Assembly: GCA_002427105.1 (NCBI GenBank) | Contig: DIPM01000022.1 | Coordinates: forward strand, 1 to 33,522 | Length of the DNA: 33,522 nt | Direction of reading: 5' to 3' | Source of the DNA: Marinilabiliaceae bacterium UBA5488 | Lineage (GTDB): Bacteria > Bacteroidota > Bacteroidia > Bacteroidales > Marinilabiliaceae | Shown: positions 23,135 to 31,533 of the stretch, in pieces | How positions within the stretch are numbered: position 1 is the first letter of the stretch | Layout of the letters: each line of letters opens with the position of its first letter | Notes under the pieces: generated by a model | The model's database searches: none | Told to the model about the DNA's origin: nothing | The model's input: only the letters and a program-made list of their open reading frames with translations | Translations under genes and position numbers: made by a program

Positions 23135-26100
23135 ATGGCAGTTGTACAAAGACTAAGCAAAGTAGCAAGAGAGTGTAACGTTGGTATTTCCACCATCGTG
23201 GAATTCCTTCATAAGAAGGGTATCGAGATGGATATGAATCCCAACACGAAAGTCTCTGAAGATATTTTTGAACTCCTGAAAAAAGAGTTTAAGCAGGATC
23301 AGAATGTCAAAAAAGCATCGGATGAGCTGATAGACAGGAGATTAAAAGAGAAGAAAGAATCTATTTCTATTGATAGCGTTCAAAAAAATGTTGAAGAGGA
23401 AGCTGAAGATGAAAGTGTTTCAATTGATGAGATAGTAGGTAGAACCAAGAAAAGTGCCGAGCTTAAGTTTGTAGGCAAAATTGATTTGGACAAGCCTAAA
23501 ACCAAGGAGCCCGAAAGAAAGATTGAAGAAAAAGCCGCTGAGAAAGAGCCGGCTAAAGAGGAGCCAATGGCTGCTCCGGTAGAAGTCAAAAAAGAAGAAG
23601 TAAAACCGGCGACTAAGACGCCTGAACATATTGAGCTTAAGGTTGATAAGCCTGCGGAATCTCCAAAGGTTGTAGGGAAAATAGATCTTGAGGCTCAGAA
23701 AAAGAAAAGTACTACTAAACCTGCCGAGAAGGTTTCTGAAAAGCCTGTTGAGAAAAAGAAAGAGGAGCCTGTTAAGGAAAAAGAAGAATCTAAGCCTATC
23801 GAAACTACAGTTACAGAAAAAATCTCTAAGCCGGCTGCTCAAAAGCCTGCAGATGTTGTTACTCCTCCCAATGAAAAGAAAGGAGTGGAAAGTAAAGAAA
23901 ACAAAGAGAATTTTATGCCTACTCAGGTAAAGAAGCTTTCAGGCCCCACTGTAGTAGGCAAAATAGACCTTCCGGTTGATAATCGCACCGGAGGCGAAAG
24001 GGATGATCGTAATAAAGCGCGCAGGAAGAAGCGCAAACGTATTAAAAAGGAAAAGGAGAGGGTAAATATAGATTCCGGTTCCGGCGGAGAAAAGGGGAGC
24101 GGAACAGCTCAGCCCGGCCGTCAGCCTCAGGCTGCCCGTCCCGGCGACAAACGTCCGCCACATGCCCAGCAAGGTCAAGGTCAGGGTCAGGGTCAGGGAC
24201 AAAATCAGGCTGGAGCCAAGAAGAAGGTTACCAGAGTTAAGAAGCGCCCTGTTCGTCCTGAAGTGAGTGAGGAAGATGTTGCAAAGCAAATTAAAGACAC
24301 TCTTGCTCGCCTAACAACAAAGACTAAGTCGAAGGCCTCCCGTCACCGTCGTGACAAGCGGGATGTTGCTTCGCAGCGTTATCAGGCAGAGCTTGAAAGG
24401 ATAGATGAAGAAAAGAAAATAATTAAGGTAACGGAGTTTGTTACTGCCAATGAGTTGGCTAATATGATGGATATTCCTGTTACTCAGATAATAGCCTCAT
24501 GTATGAGTCTTGGACTCTTCGTCTCAATCAACCAGCGCCTTGACGCTGAGACAATTGCCTTGGTTAGTGAAGAGTTTGGTTTTAAAGTTGAGTTTGTTAG
24601 TGTTGATCTAATAGAAAGTATAGTTGAAGAGGAGGATGATCCTGCCGACCTGGTGGAGCGTCCCGCGATTGTTACTGTTATGGGTCACGTTGACCACGGT
24701 AAAACATCACTTCTTGACTATATACGTAAAGCTGACGTTGCAGGAGATGAAGCCGGTGGTATCACTCAGCATATTGGAGCTTATAATGTTAAACTGGATA
24801 ACGGGCGTAAGATTACCTTCCTGGACACTCCGGGTCACGAGGCCTTTACCGCTATGCGTGCTCGCGGAGCTCAAGTTACCGATATCGCGATAATCATAAT
24901 CGCGGCAAACGATAACGTTATGCCTCAAACCGTTGAAGCAATAAATCACGCTTCGGCAGCAGGTGTGCCTATAGTATTTGCCATTAGTAAAATAGACGTT
25001 GCAGGAGCTAACCCCGACAGGGTTCGTGAGGAACTAGCTAAAATGAATTACCTGGTTGAAGACTGGGGCGGTAAATATCAGTGTCAGGAAGTTTCGGCCA
25101 AACATGGTACAAATGTTATGGCTCTTCTTGATAAGGTTTTGCTTGAGGCAGATATGCTTGAACTAAAAGCAAACCCGAACAAAGCGGCTGTTGGAAGTAT
25201 TATTGAATCATCATTAGATAAAGGTCGTGGCTATGTTGCCACACTTCTGGTACAAGCCGGAACATTAAGGGTTGGCGATTTGATACTTGCGGGCAGCCAC
25301 TATGGCAATGTTAAAGCTATGTTTAACGAGCGCAACCAGAAAGTGGAATCAGTAGGGCCTTCCGAGCCGGTGTTGGTTCTTGGGCTTAACGGCGCACCTC
25401 AAGCCGGGGAGAAGGTTAATGTTATGACCGACGAGAAGGAAGTTAAAGAAATAGCCTCTAAGCGTCAGCAGCTTCAGCGTGAGCAGGGTATGCGTGCTCA
25501 GAAGCATATTACTCTTGATGAAATTGGACGTAGAATTGCCATTGGCAACTTTCAGGAGCTCAATCTTATTGTTAAGGGTGATGTTGATGGATCGATCGAG
25601 GCCTTATCCGATTCTTTGATTAAGCTCTCTACAGAAGAGATTCAGGTTAATGTGATTCATAAGGCTGTAGGAGGAATTTCAGAGTCGGATATTATGCTTG
25701 CCGCAGCTTCAAATGCCATTATCGTTGGCTTCCAGGTACGTCCGACGGTTTCGGCCAAGAAGATTGCCGAAAAGGAGCAAATAGATATTCGTCTATACTC
25801 AATTATTTATGATGCCATAGAAGAGATTAAATCGGCGATGGAGGGTATGTTGTCGCCCGAGATTAAAGAGCAGATTGTGGCTACTGTTGAAGTGCGTGAA
25901 GTGTTTAAGATTACCAAGGTTGGTACAATCGCCGGATGTATGGTTAAAGAAGGCAAGATTAAGCGAAATAACCGAATCCGCTTGATTCGCGATGGTATTG
26001 TTATCCATACCGGGGATTTGGGATCGCTGAAACGTTTTAAGGATGATGTCAGAGAAGTGGCTTCCGGGTTTGAATGCGGCTTGAATATTAACAACTTCAA

Positions 26101-26164
26101 TGATATTAAAATTGGAGACCTTGTTGAAGCCTTCGAAGAAGTTGAAGTAGCAAGAAAGCTGTAA
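23135..26164 (+). CDS. infB: Translation initiation factor IF-2
   Basis: GTPase that brings initiator fMet-tRNA to the 30S subunit and promotes subunit joining. The ATG at 23135 gives MAVVQRLSKVARECNVG, matching the usual IF-2 N-terminus; a TTG 15 bp upstream is rejected. The product is 1009 aa. It has an IF2_N module (1-50), a long Lys/Glu-rich disordered region with three VGKIDL repeats (about residues 113, 180 and 274), a Gly-Gln tandem run (about 346-356), and a second IF2_N-like domain near 430-480. The GTPase follows: G1 GHVDHGKT (517-524), GGITQHIGA, DTPGHE, G4 ISKID (617-621) and SAK. Domains II-IV end with GFECGLNINNFNDIKIGD. The G4 Asn of NKxD is Ser618 here, an unusual change. It is the last gene of the operon and converges with pdxA. 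Confidence 0.96.
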   Translation: MAVVQRLSKVARECNVGISTIVEFLHKKGIEMDMNPNTKVSEDIFELLKKEFKQDQNVKKASDELIDRRLKEKKESISIDSVQKNVEEEAEDESVSIDEIVGRTKKSAELKFVGKIDLDKPKTKEPERKIEEKAAEKEPAKEEPMAAPVEVKKEEVKPATKTPEHIELKVDKPAESPKVVGKIDLEAQKKKSTTKPAEKVSEKPVEKKKEEPVKEKEESKPIETTVTEKISKPAAQKPADVVTPPNEKKGVESKENKENFMPTQVKKLSGPTVVGKIDLPVDNRTGGERDDRNKARRKKRKRIKKEKERVNIDSGSGGEKGSGTAQPGRQPQAARPGDKRPPHAQQGQGQGQGQGQNQAGAKKKVTRVKKRPVRPEVSEEDVAKQIKDTLARLTTKTKSKASRHRRDKRDVASQRYQAELERIDEEKKIIKVTEFVTANELANMMDIPVTQIIASCMSLGLFVSINQRLDAETIALVSEEFGFKVEFVSVDLIESIVEEEDDPADLVERPAIVTVMGHVDHGKTSLLDYIRKADVAGDEAGGITQHIGAYNVKLDNGRKITFLDTPGHEAFTAMRARGAQVTDIAIIIIAANDNVMPQTVEAINHASAAGVPIVFAISKIDVAGANPDRVREELAKMNYLVEDWGGKYQCQEVSAKHGTNVMALLDKVLLEADMLELKANPNKAAVGSIIESSLDKGRGYVATLLVQAGTLRVGDLILAGSHYGNVKAMFNERNQKVESVGPSEPVLVLGLNGAPQAGEKVNVMTDEKEVKEIASKRQQLQREQGMRAQKHITLDEIGRRIAIGNFQELNLIVKGDVDGSIEALSDSLIKLSTEEIQVNVIHKAVGGISESDIMLAAASNAIIVGFQVRPTVSAKKIAEKEQIDIRLYSIIYDAIEEIKSAMEGMLSPEIKEQIVATVEVREVFKITKVGTIAGCMVKEGKIKRNNRIRLIRDGIVIHTGDLGSLKRFKDDVREVASGFECGLNINNFNDIKIGDLVEAFEEVEVARKL
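24170..24199 (+). repeat. Six-base tandem repeat coding Gly-Gln in IF-2 linker
   Basis: About five units of ca(a/g)gg(t/a) encode a QGQGQGQGQG run in the disordered N-terminal part of IF-2. The unit length is a multiple of three, so copy-number change would alter linker length without breaking the frame. Confidence 0.7.
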
Positions 26165-26177
26165 TTGTCAACAAGCG

Positions 26178-26213
26178 GCCACACGAGATAACTCGTGCGG
26201 CGGAAGGGTTTTA
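26178..26213 (+). terminator. Probable terminator after infB
   Basis: cacgag (26182-26187) pairs with ctcgtg (26192-26197) around the loop ataa; the stem continues after an A/C mismatch with gcc/ggc (26178-26180 with 26199-26201). A ggttttac stretch follows at 26208-26215. It lies 14-40 bp past the infB stop and just before the end of the convergent pdxA. The T-run is short, so confidence is moderate. Confidence 0.5.
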
Positions 26214-26218
26214 CATCA

Positions 26219-27280
26219 TTACTCGTCTGAGGACAGAGTTCCGGGATCAACAGATTTAAGAGGATTTGCTTTCAGCTCTGCGTTTGTTTTTCGGCTGTTA
26301 AAAATATCTATCGCCATATATATTGCCGAAAGGAGAGATTGTTCTTCAGCTATCCCCTGTCCTGTTATTTCGTATGCCGTTCCATGGTCGGGTGATGTGC
26401 GTACAAAAGGAAGTCCTGCAGTGAAGTTTACTCCTGTAGAAAAGGACAAGGCCTTAAAGGGTGTTAAGCCCTGGTCGTGGTACATGGCAAGAATGGCATC
26501 AAACTTCTTATATCCGTCGGTAGCAAAGAGCCCATCAGCCGGGAAGGGGCCAAAGGCCATTATTCCTTCTTCCTTAGCCATTTCAAGAGCCGGTTTTATG
26601 ATATCAATTTCCTCTGTTCCAAGCAAGCCGCTGTCGCCGGCGTGAGGGTTAAGTCCCAGTACTGCAATTCTTGGTCGTCTGATAGTAAAGTCGTCTTTGA
26701 GACTTTGGTTTAATATCCTGAGTTTCTGTAGTATCAGTTCTTTCGATATGGTTTTACTAATATCTTTGACAGGAATATGGCCTGTAACTACTCCAACTCT
26801 TAACAAATCGCTAACCAGCAGCATAAGCGGAGTTCCGCCCAGTTTGTCTGCCAGATATTCAGTATGTCCGGGAAAGGAGAACTGTTCAGACTGTATTACC
26901 TTCTTGTTGATAGGAGCTGTAACCAAAACATCGACCAGCCCTTTCCTGAGGTCATCAACAGCTTTTTCGAGAGCCATAAAAGCTGCCATTCCTCCTGTTT
27001 CAGTTGCTTTGCCCAGCTCTACACGTACTTCCTCGTCAACGCAATTAACAATGTTTACCCGTCTAAAATGAGCCTCACCTCCGTCTTTTACGCTGTTTAA
27101 TGTTATTGCCGGCAAATTAAGCGCCTTGCGATGGTAGGCGGCTATTTTTGAGGAACCATAGATTACCGGGGTGCATATCTCCTGCATTGCCGGATCTGAG
27201 AGTGCTTTGAAAATAACCTCATATCCGATGCCGTTAATGTCACCATGAGAAATAGCTACTTTTATCTTTTCGTTGCCCAT
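26219..27280 (-). CDS. pdxA: 4-hydroxythreonine-4-phosphate dehydrogenase PdxA
   Basis: Metal- and NAD(P)-dependent enzyme of the DXP-dependent pyridoxal 5'-phosphate pathway. The 353 aa product is slightly longer than the 330 aa E. coli enzyme. Family signatures are HGDINGIGYEVIFK at the N-terminus, PGHTEYLA with a metal-binding His near residue 138, GLNPHAGDSGLLG, and YHDQGLTPFKALSF, the last carrying the second metal His. It is the last gene of the M23-to-pdxA run, 43 bp after leucyl aminopeptidase. The 1-deoxyxylulose 5-phosphate used by Dxr, encoded five genes upstream, also feeds PLP synthesis through PdxJ, but no pdxJ or dxs is in the window, so the link may be fortuitous. Confidence 0.95.
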   Translation of the reverse strand: MGNEKIKVAISHGDINGIGYEVIFKALSDPAMQEICTPVIYGSSKIAAYHRKALNLPAITLNSVKDGGEAHFRRVNIVNCVDEEVRVELGKATETGGMAAFMALEKAVDDLRKGLVDVLVTAPINKKVIQSEQFSFPGHTEYLADKLGGTPLMLLVSDLLRVGVVTGHIPVKDISKTISKELILQKLRILNQSLKDDFTIRRPRIAVLGLNPHAGDSGLLGTEEIDIIKPALEMAKEEGIMAFGPFPADGLFATDGYKKFDAILAMYHDQGLTPFKALSFSTGVNFTAGLPFVRTSPDHGTAYEITGQGIAEEQSLLSAIYMAIDIFNSRKTNAELKANPLKSVDPGTLSSDE

Positions 27281-27323
27281 AATCTAAATATTACCCAAAA
27301 ATTAACGCTTTTTTTGCCTCTTA

Positions 27324-28763
27324 TCAGCTTTTGTATGTTTCCAGAAAACGGTAAAGAAGACGTACTCCTACGCCTGTACCTCCCAATCCTCTGTAGTTTT
27401 CTTTCTTTTCCAGAAAGGCGGGTCCTGCAATATCGAGATGTACCCACGGTGCATCAACAAATTTGGCCAGAAACTTGCCGGCTGTAATTGCGCCACCTTC
27501 TCTTCCTCCTAAATTCTTCATGTCTGCAATCTCAGATTTTATGGCATCATCATAATCTTTCCAGAAGGGAAACCATGCCAGGCGTTCGCAGACTTTATCA
27601 CCTGCCTCTGATAGCTTTTGCTGAATATCGGGGGAGGCTGTCCCCATTGCAACAGAGCCGTGAGTTCCGATAGCCACCACAGCATTACCTGTCAGTGTGG
27701 CCAGGTCTATAACTAACTCGGGCTCATATCGTTTAGCAAAGCTTAGGGCGTCGGCCAGGATTAGCCGTCCTTCAGCATCTGTATTAATTACTTCAACTGT
27801 AGCACCACTATGCATAGTGATGATATCGCCCGGAACCAGGGCATTACCACCCGGCCGATTGTCTGTGGCAGGTATTAGGCCAAGCACATGTAAGGGTACT
27901 TTGTTGGCTGCAAGTGCTGCCATCGTTCCAATTACAGCTGCCGCACCGCTCATATCACATTTCATGGTATCCAGACTCCCCGGAGGGGTTTTAAGGTTTA
28001 TGCCTCCGGTATCGAAGACTACACCCTTGCCAACCAGCACTATTGGCTTACTATTCACAGTCTTCGCGGGCTTCCATTCAAGCACCGAAAAAGTTGGGGG
28101 ATCTATGCTTCCTTTGTTTACAGCCAGCAGACCACCCATTTTAAGAGATTCTATTTTCTTTTTATTAAAGACTTGTGCCGAAAATCCATAATCCTGCGCT
28201 GTTTCAAGAATCAGCTCACCCAGTTTCTCTGCACTCAGGTAGCCCACCGGCTCATTTACCAGGTCACGGGTCAAAAATACAGCCTTAAGCAAATTCTTAA
28301 GAGTTGTGATTTCTGCTTGCGATATTTTGTCACTGACAATGGCAATTTCAAGCTCAGGCCTGTCCTTTTTGTCTGTTTTGTATTTTAAGAAACTGTAGCT
28401 CGCCAAAGCGAGGCCTTCGGCCAGGGCCATCAATAATTGAGGCTCTCCGCTCAGGTCGGCAAGGGATACTTTATAAATCTGTTCTTCTTGCAGTTTGGCA
28501 GCTACCCGGGCTGCTCTCCTTCTTATGGTCTCCTTCCTGTCGTTTAAGGAGTCTGTTGCCGAAGGAATAATAACAGCGGCTATCCTCCCTAAGCTGTCGA
28601 AGAGAAAGAAGTCAGCTTTTGGGTCTTCGCTCCTTTTTTTGATTATATAGTTCAGTTCTCGCTCACTTATCACGGAGCCTTTAAGACGCGAAAGATCGGA
28701 ACAGATAAAAAGAGTACTGACTCCCTCCTCAATTTTATTAGCTAAAATTATGTTTACTGACAT
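27324..28763 (-). CDS. pepA: Leucyl aminopeptidase (M17 family)
   Basis: Cytosolic di-metal aminopeptidase that removes N-terminal residues from peptides. The ATG at 28763 is preferred over a GTG three codons upstream, giving 479 aa, within the family range. The C-terminal catalytic domain has the M17 signatures: GKGVVFDTGGINLK (metal Lys and Asp), the MKCDMSGAAAV block, and NTDAEGRLILADAL, which is the hallmark of the family. The N-terminal regulatory domain (about residues 1-160) is poorly conserved, as usual. Family members sometimes also bind DNA in gamma-proteobacteria; nothing here speaks to that. It is 44 bp after the DUF4837 gene and 43 bp before pdxA, in the same run. Confidence 0.94.
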   Translation of the reverse strand: MSVNIILANKIEEGVSTLFICSDLSRLKGSVISERELNYIIKKRSEDPKADFFLFDSLGRIAAVIIPSATDSLNDRKETIRRRAARVAAKLQEEQIYKVSLADLSGEPQLLMALAEGLALASYSFLKYKTDKKDRPELEIAIVSDKISQAEITTLKNLLKAVFLTRDLVNEPVGYLSAEKLGELILETAQDYGFSAQVFNKKKIESLKMGGLLAVNKGSIDPPTFSVLEWKPAKTVNSKPIVLVGKGVVFDTGGINLKTPPGSLDTMKCDMSGAAAVIGTMAALAANKVPLHVLGLIPATDNRPGGNALVPGDIITMHSGATVEVINTDAEGRLILADALSFAKRYEPELVIDLATLTGNAVVAIGTHGSVAMGTASPDIQQKLSEAGDKVCERLAWFPFWKDYDDAIKSEIADMKNLGGREGGAITAGKFLAKFVDAPWVHLDIAGPAFLEKKENYRGLGGTGVGVRLLYRFLETYKS

Positions 28764-28807
28764 TCTTAACACTTTTATATAGTATGAGACTTAATGAGGG
28801 GCAAAAG

Positions 28808-29836
28808 CTACTGTTCTGCTGTAGCCTCTTCATTAATTTTATCATCGGGAAACTCCACTGAGTAGAAAAGTGATTCAAGCTGCCAGATATAATTCCTTTT
28901 CTTTGGTTCTTCAGGCAGATAAACGTAGCCATCTGTAACTACTACGCGATTATTGGCCTTGTCGTGGTGGGCGAACAAAACAAAAGGGCCTCCCATAATA
29001 TCACCTACGGTTTTCCATAAACCTCTCAACTCAACTGTTTCATGCTTGTTGAGGGTGAAACGCTTATATGTTACCGGCAAATCCAATTCTGTTCCCATAT
29101 ATGAGCCCTCAGAAGGGCCGGGAATATTGTATCTTAAAATAGAATCGCGCTTATTAAGGAGGTATTCGCGTGAAAAGGTTCCTTCTCCCACATAGTCGAA
29201 GCTATAAATCATTATCCCCTGACTAAGAGAGGCGGTCTCGTGCGAAAGCCAGGTAAACTTACCGGTGCCGGCATTTTTCCTCATAATATTGGGGATAGTC
29301 ATAGACATACCCCACTGATCAAGCACCGTCTGCGATAGGCTCGCGTCTATTATTGTGTTGAAGGAGGAAAGGATACGTTCGCGTTCATGCCTTAAAATAT
29401 ATCCTACAATTTTTATTTCCTCATCGCGTACCAGCTCTATAAACTTCTCAGGAGTTTTTGCATTGATGTGAATCATAGCCTGGTTTTGCGCGAAGGATGT
29501 CGAGCCAAAATACCTTACTCCTTCTTTTTCAACGTCAGAGCCCAGGTTGACTATTATCAGGTTACGGTAGGTTTTCATAGTGCCGCTAAATGCCCTGTGA
29601 GGAGTTGATGATACCGTGAAAATAGCCTCATTTTGGGGTAAAGCAACCATAGGTTGGCGCAATATTTCCATCAGCGCCTGTCCTTCAGGTCGCTCTCGCC
29701 AATGCTCGTCGATAACAACAAGGACTTCGCCCAGAGAACCGATTGTAGGAGGCTTGTATGCTTCATTGTTTTTGCAAGCCGACATAGTGACCAGAGCCAC
29801 TATTGCTAGGATTAACGGAAGTTTTGCTGCTTTCAT
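28808..29836 (-). CDS. DUF4837 family lipoprotein
   Basis: A 342 aa predicted lipoprotein (lipobox MSAC, Cys21) that I recognise as DUF4837, a family of unknown function restricted to Bacteroidetes. The mature part begins with the family-typical SLGEVLVVIDEHWRE and includes TPHRAFSGTMKTYRNLIIVNLG and a helix-rich stretch (VGYILRHERERILSSFN). The C-terminal domain contains DIMGGPFVLFAHHDKANNRVVVTDGYVYLPEEPKRN-like sequence near residues 280-320. No catalytic motif is evident. The gene lies between tatA (54 bp) and pepA (44 bp), the same strand as the rseP-dxr cluster, suggesting a role in envelope upkeep by association only. Confidence 0.85.
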   Translation of the reverse strand: MKAAKLPLILAIVALVTMSACKNNEAYKPPTIGSLGEVLVVIDEHWRERPEGQALMEILRQPMVALPQNEAIFTVSSTPHRAFSGTMKTYRNLIIVNLGSDVEKEGVRYFGSTSFAQNQAMIHINAKTPEKFIELVRDEEIKIVGYILRHERERILSSFNTIIDASLSQTVLDQWGMSMTIPNIMRKNAGTGKFTWLSHETASLSQGIMIYSFDYVGEGTFSREYLLNKRDSILRYNIPGPSEGSYMGTELDLPVTYKRFTLNKHETVELRGLWKTVGDIMGGPFVLFAHHDKANNRVVVTDGYVYLPEEPKKRNYIWQLESLFYSVEFPDDKINEEATAEQ

Positions 29837-29890
29837 AACTTAAGAGTTTTAATGTTTGCCCCTCAATAAGACGGGGGATAGGAAGCCGTT

Positions 29891-30097
29891 TTATTTTGTA
29901 GCCTTATCAGCTGAGTTTCCTTTGTTCGAATCAGCATCATCTGTATGACGGGCTTTGTTGAACTCTTTTAATCCCTGACCCAGACCCTTCATCAACTCAG
30001 GTATTTTTCGGCCGCCAAACAGAAGAACTATAACCAGAATTATTACTATCAATTCCCATCCACCTACAATTCCCATAAAATTAACCAGAGTTGTCAT
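29891..30097 (-). CDS. tatA: Twin-arginine translocase subunit TatA/TatE
   Basis: Small pore-forming subunit of the Tat system, which exports folded proteins across the inner membrane. The 68 aa product has the short N-terminal transmembrane helix (GWELIVIILVIVLLFG, about residues 13-28), the FGGRKIPEL hinge and the amphipathic helix MKGLGQGLKEFNKA, followed by a polar tail. An internal Met8 is an alternative start. tatC is not in the window. It sits between rseP (41 bp) and DUF4837 (54 bp); an exact -7 element TATCTTTG lies on the minus strand at 30127-30120. Confidence 0.93.
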   Translation of the reverse strand: MTTLVNFMGIVGGWELIVIILVIVLLFGGRKIPELMKGLGQGLKEFNKARHTDDADSNKGNSADKATK

Positions 30098-30119
30098 AAT
30101 ACTGAATTTATGTTTCTAT

Positions 30120-30127
30120 CAAAGATA
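30120..30127 (-). promoter_or_regulatory. Possible -7 element before tatA
   Basis: On the minus strand this reads TATCTTTG, an exact TAnnTTTG match 23 bp before the tatA start. The -33 region reads GGG instead of TTG, so it may be weak. It would allow tatA to be expressed apart from rseP. Confidence 0.3.
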
Positions 30128-30138
30128 CAATTCCTACA

Positions 30139-31461
30139 TTAAAATTTCCCTAACCACCTTATCAAATCATTACCATTGGCAAATATCAATAGCCCAAGCA
30201 GTAGCAGCATACCTGTAACTTGGGCATGTTCCATGAATTTTTCTGAGGGTTTACGACGGGTTACTATCTCATATAGTAGGAAAATAACGTGTCCGCCGTC
30301 AAGTGCCGGTATTGGCAGTATATTCATAAAGGCCAAAATAATAGAAAGGAAGGCTGTCATATACCAAAAGCTTTGCCAGTTCCATGTTCCCGGAAACAGA
30401 TTGCCTATGGTTCCGAATCCGCCCAGTTGCTTGGCACCCTCTTTGGTAAATACCAGTTTAAACTGTTTAACATAGCTGGTTAAGGTGTTGACTCCCCTGT
30501 TTATTCCGGCCGGGAAAGCTTGAGCCAAAGTGTAATTTATCTGCTCTGTTCCCAGTATTTTGTCAGCGCCGGTAAGATAAAATCCCAATTTCCCGCTGTT
30601 GTCAATTTTCACGGGCAGCTGTATCAAAGCTCCACCTCTGTTAACGGTGATATCGGTGCTCTTGCCGGCGTAGTTGGCTAAGGTAGGAGAAAAATGTTGA
30701 AGGTAGGGCGTGGATACAGTATCAATGGCCACTATAACATCATTCTTTTGAAGCCCTGCCTCCGAAGCCGCTGAGGCGGGCATAACAGAATCAACAATAG
30801 TTGGTAACTGGAAATAGACAAGCTGTCTAACCTCATTACTAAGGATGGTTGTTTTAAATGACATCGGAACCGGGATGTGGAGCTGAGAGTCTCCACGCAG
30901 AACCAGCAAATCAGCAGCGTCATCAATTAAAACAGCTTCAACTATTTCTGAAATATTTTCTATTTTCTTGCCGTCGATAGCTAAAATATGATCGCCGTCC
31001 TGCAAGCCTATCTCATGAGCCACGGGGTGAAACATAAGCCCGTAGCGCGCATTTTCAGCCGGAATGTAGCTGTCTCCCCACTTGAAGAGTATTAACCAGA
31101 AGATAACTATAGCCGTGATAAAGTTCATCACAACACCGCCAACCATTATTAAAAGCCTTTGCCATGCAGGTTTCGACCTGAACTCATAAGGCTTGGGGGG
31201 CTGAGCCATCTGCTCTTTGTCCATAGACTCATCTATCATTCCTGCAATCTTCACATATCCACCCAAAGGCAACCAGCCCATTCCATATTCAGTATCTCCC
31301 TTTTTAAATTTAAAAATGGAGAACCAGGGGTCGAAGAATAGATAGAATTTCTCGACCCGAACTTTGAAAAGACGTGCAAAAAAGAAGTGTCCGAATTCGT
31401 GAAGTATTACTAATATGGAAAGGCTGAGAATCAGCTGAACAATTTTAACTACTACATCCAT
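30139..31461 (-). CDS. rseP: Site-2 intramembrane metalloprotease RseP
   Basis: Membrane zinc protease of the M50 family that cuts single-pass proteins such as anti-sigma factors or signal-peptide remnants. The 440 aa product has the zinc motif HEFGH (21-25) in the first transmembrane segment and the second motif NILPIPALDGGH near residue 390, with several membrane helices and a PDZ-type region between (about 160-300, VAHEIGLQDGDHILAIDGKKI and a second PDZ-like copy AGLQKNDVIVAID). The order M23-dxr-rseP is common in this phylum. In T9SS-bearing bacteria ECF sigma factors such as SigP could be indirect targets of such proteases; this is conjecture. Confidence 0.94.
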   Translation of the reverse strand: MDVVVKIVQLILSLSILVILHEFGHFFFARLFKVRVEKFYLFFDPWFSIFKFKKGDTEYGMGWLPLGGYVKIAGMIDESMDKEQMAQPPKPYEFRSKPAWQRLLIMVGGVVMNFITAIVIFWLILFKWGDSYIPAENARYGLMFHPVAHEIGLQDGDHILAIDGKKIENISEIVEAVLIDDAADLLVLRGDSQLHIPVPMSFKTTILSNEVRQLVYFQLPTIVDSVMPASAASEAGLQKNDVIVAIDTVSTPYLQHFSPTLANYAGKSTDITVNRGGALIQLPVKIDNSGKLGFYLTGADKILGTEQINYTLAQAFPAGINRGVNTLTSYVKQFKLVFTKEGAKQLGGFGTIGNLFPGTWNWQSFWYMTAFLSIILAFMNILPIPALDGGHVIFLLYEIVTRRKPSEKFMEHAQVTGMLLLLGLLIFANGNDLIRWLGKF

Positions 31462-31490
31462 CTGTTACTTTATTAATTTCTACTAAATCA

Positions 31491-31520
31491 CAAAGATAAT
31501 TTATTCCACATTCATACGAA
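31491..31520 (-). promoter_or_regulatory. Probable promoter before rseP
   Basis: Minus strand: TATCTTTG (31498-31491), an exact -7 element, with TTCG at 31520-31517 some 18-19 bases upstream as an imperfect -33. It lies 30 bp before the rseP ATG, in the 72 bp gap after dxr, the widest in this run. Confidence 0.42.
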
Positions 31521-31533
31521 ATGTTATTAGGGC

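Noticed and set aside
23420..23842. Minus-strand open frame of 140 codons rich in Phe/Leu/Arg
   Set aside because: It is the antisense of the Lys/Glu-rich IF-2 linker; the repetitive Phe/Leu content is what AAG/GAA codons give in reverse.
25807..26250. Minus-strand open frame of 147 codons at the infB/pdxA junction
   Set aside because: Overlaps the conserved C-terminal domain of IF-2 in antisense and the end of pdxA; no recognisable product.
27697..28191. Plus-strand open frame of 164 codons
   Set aside because: Antisense to the catalytic domain of leucyl aminopeptidase, whose motifs are unambiguous.
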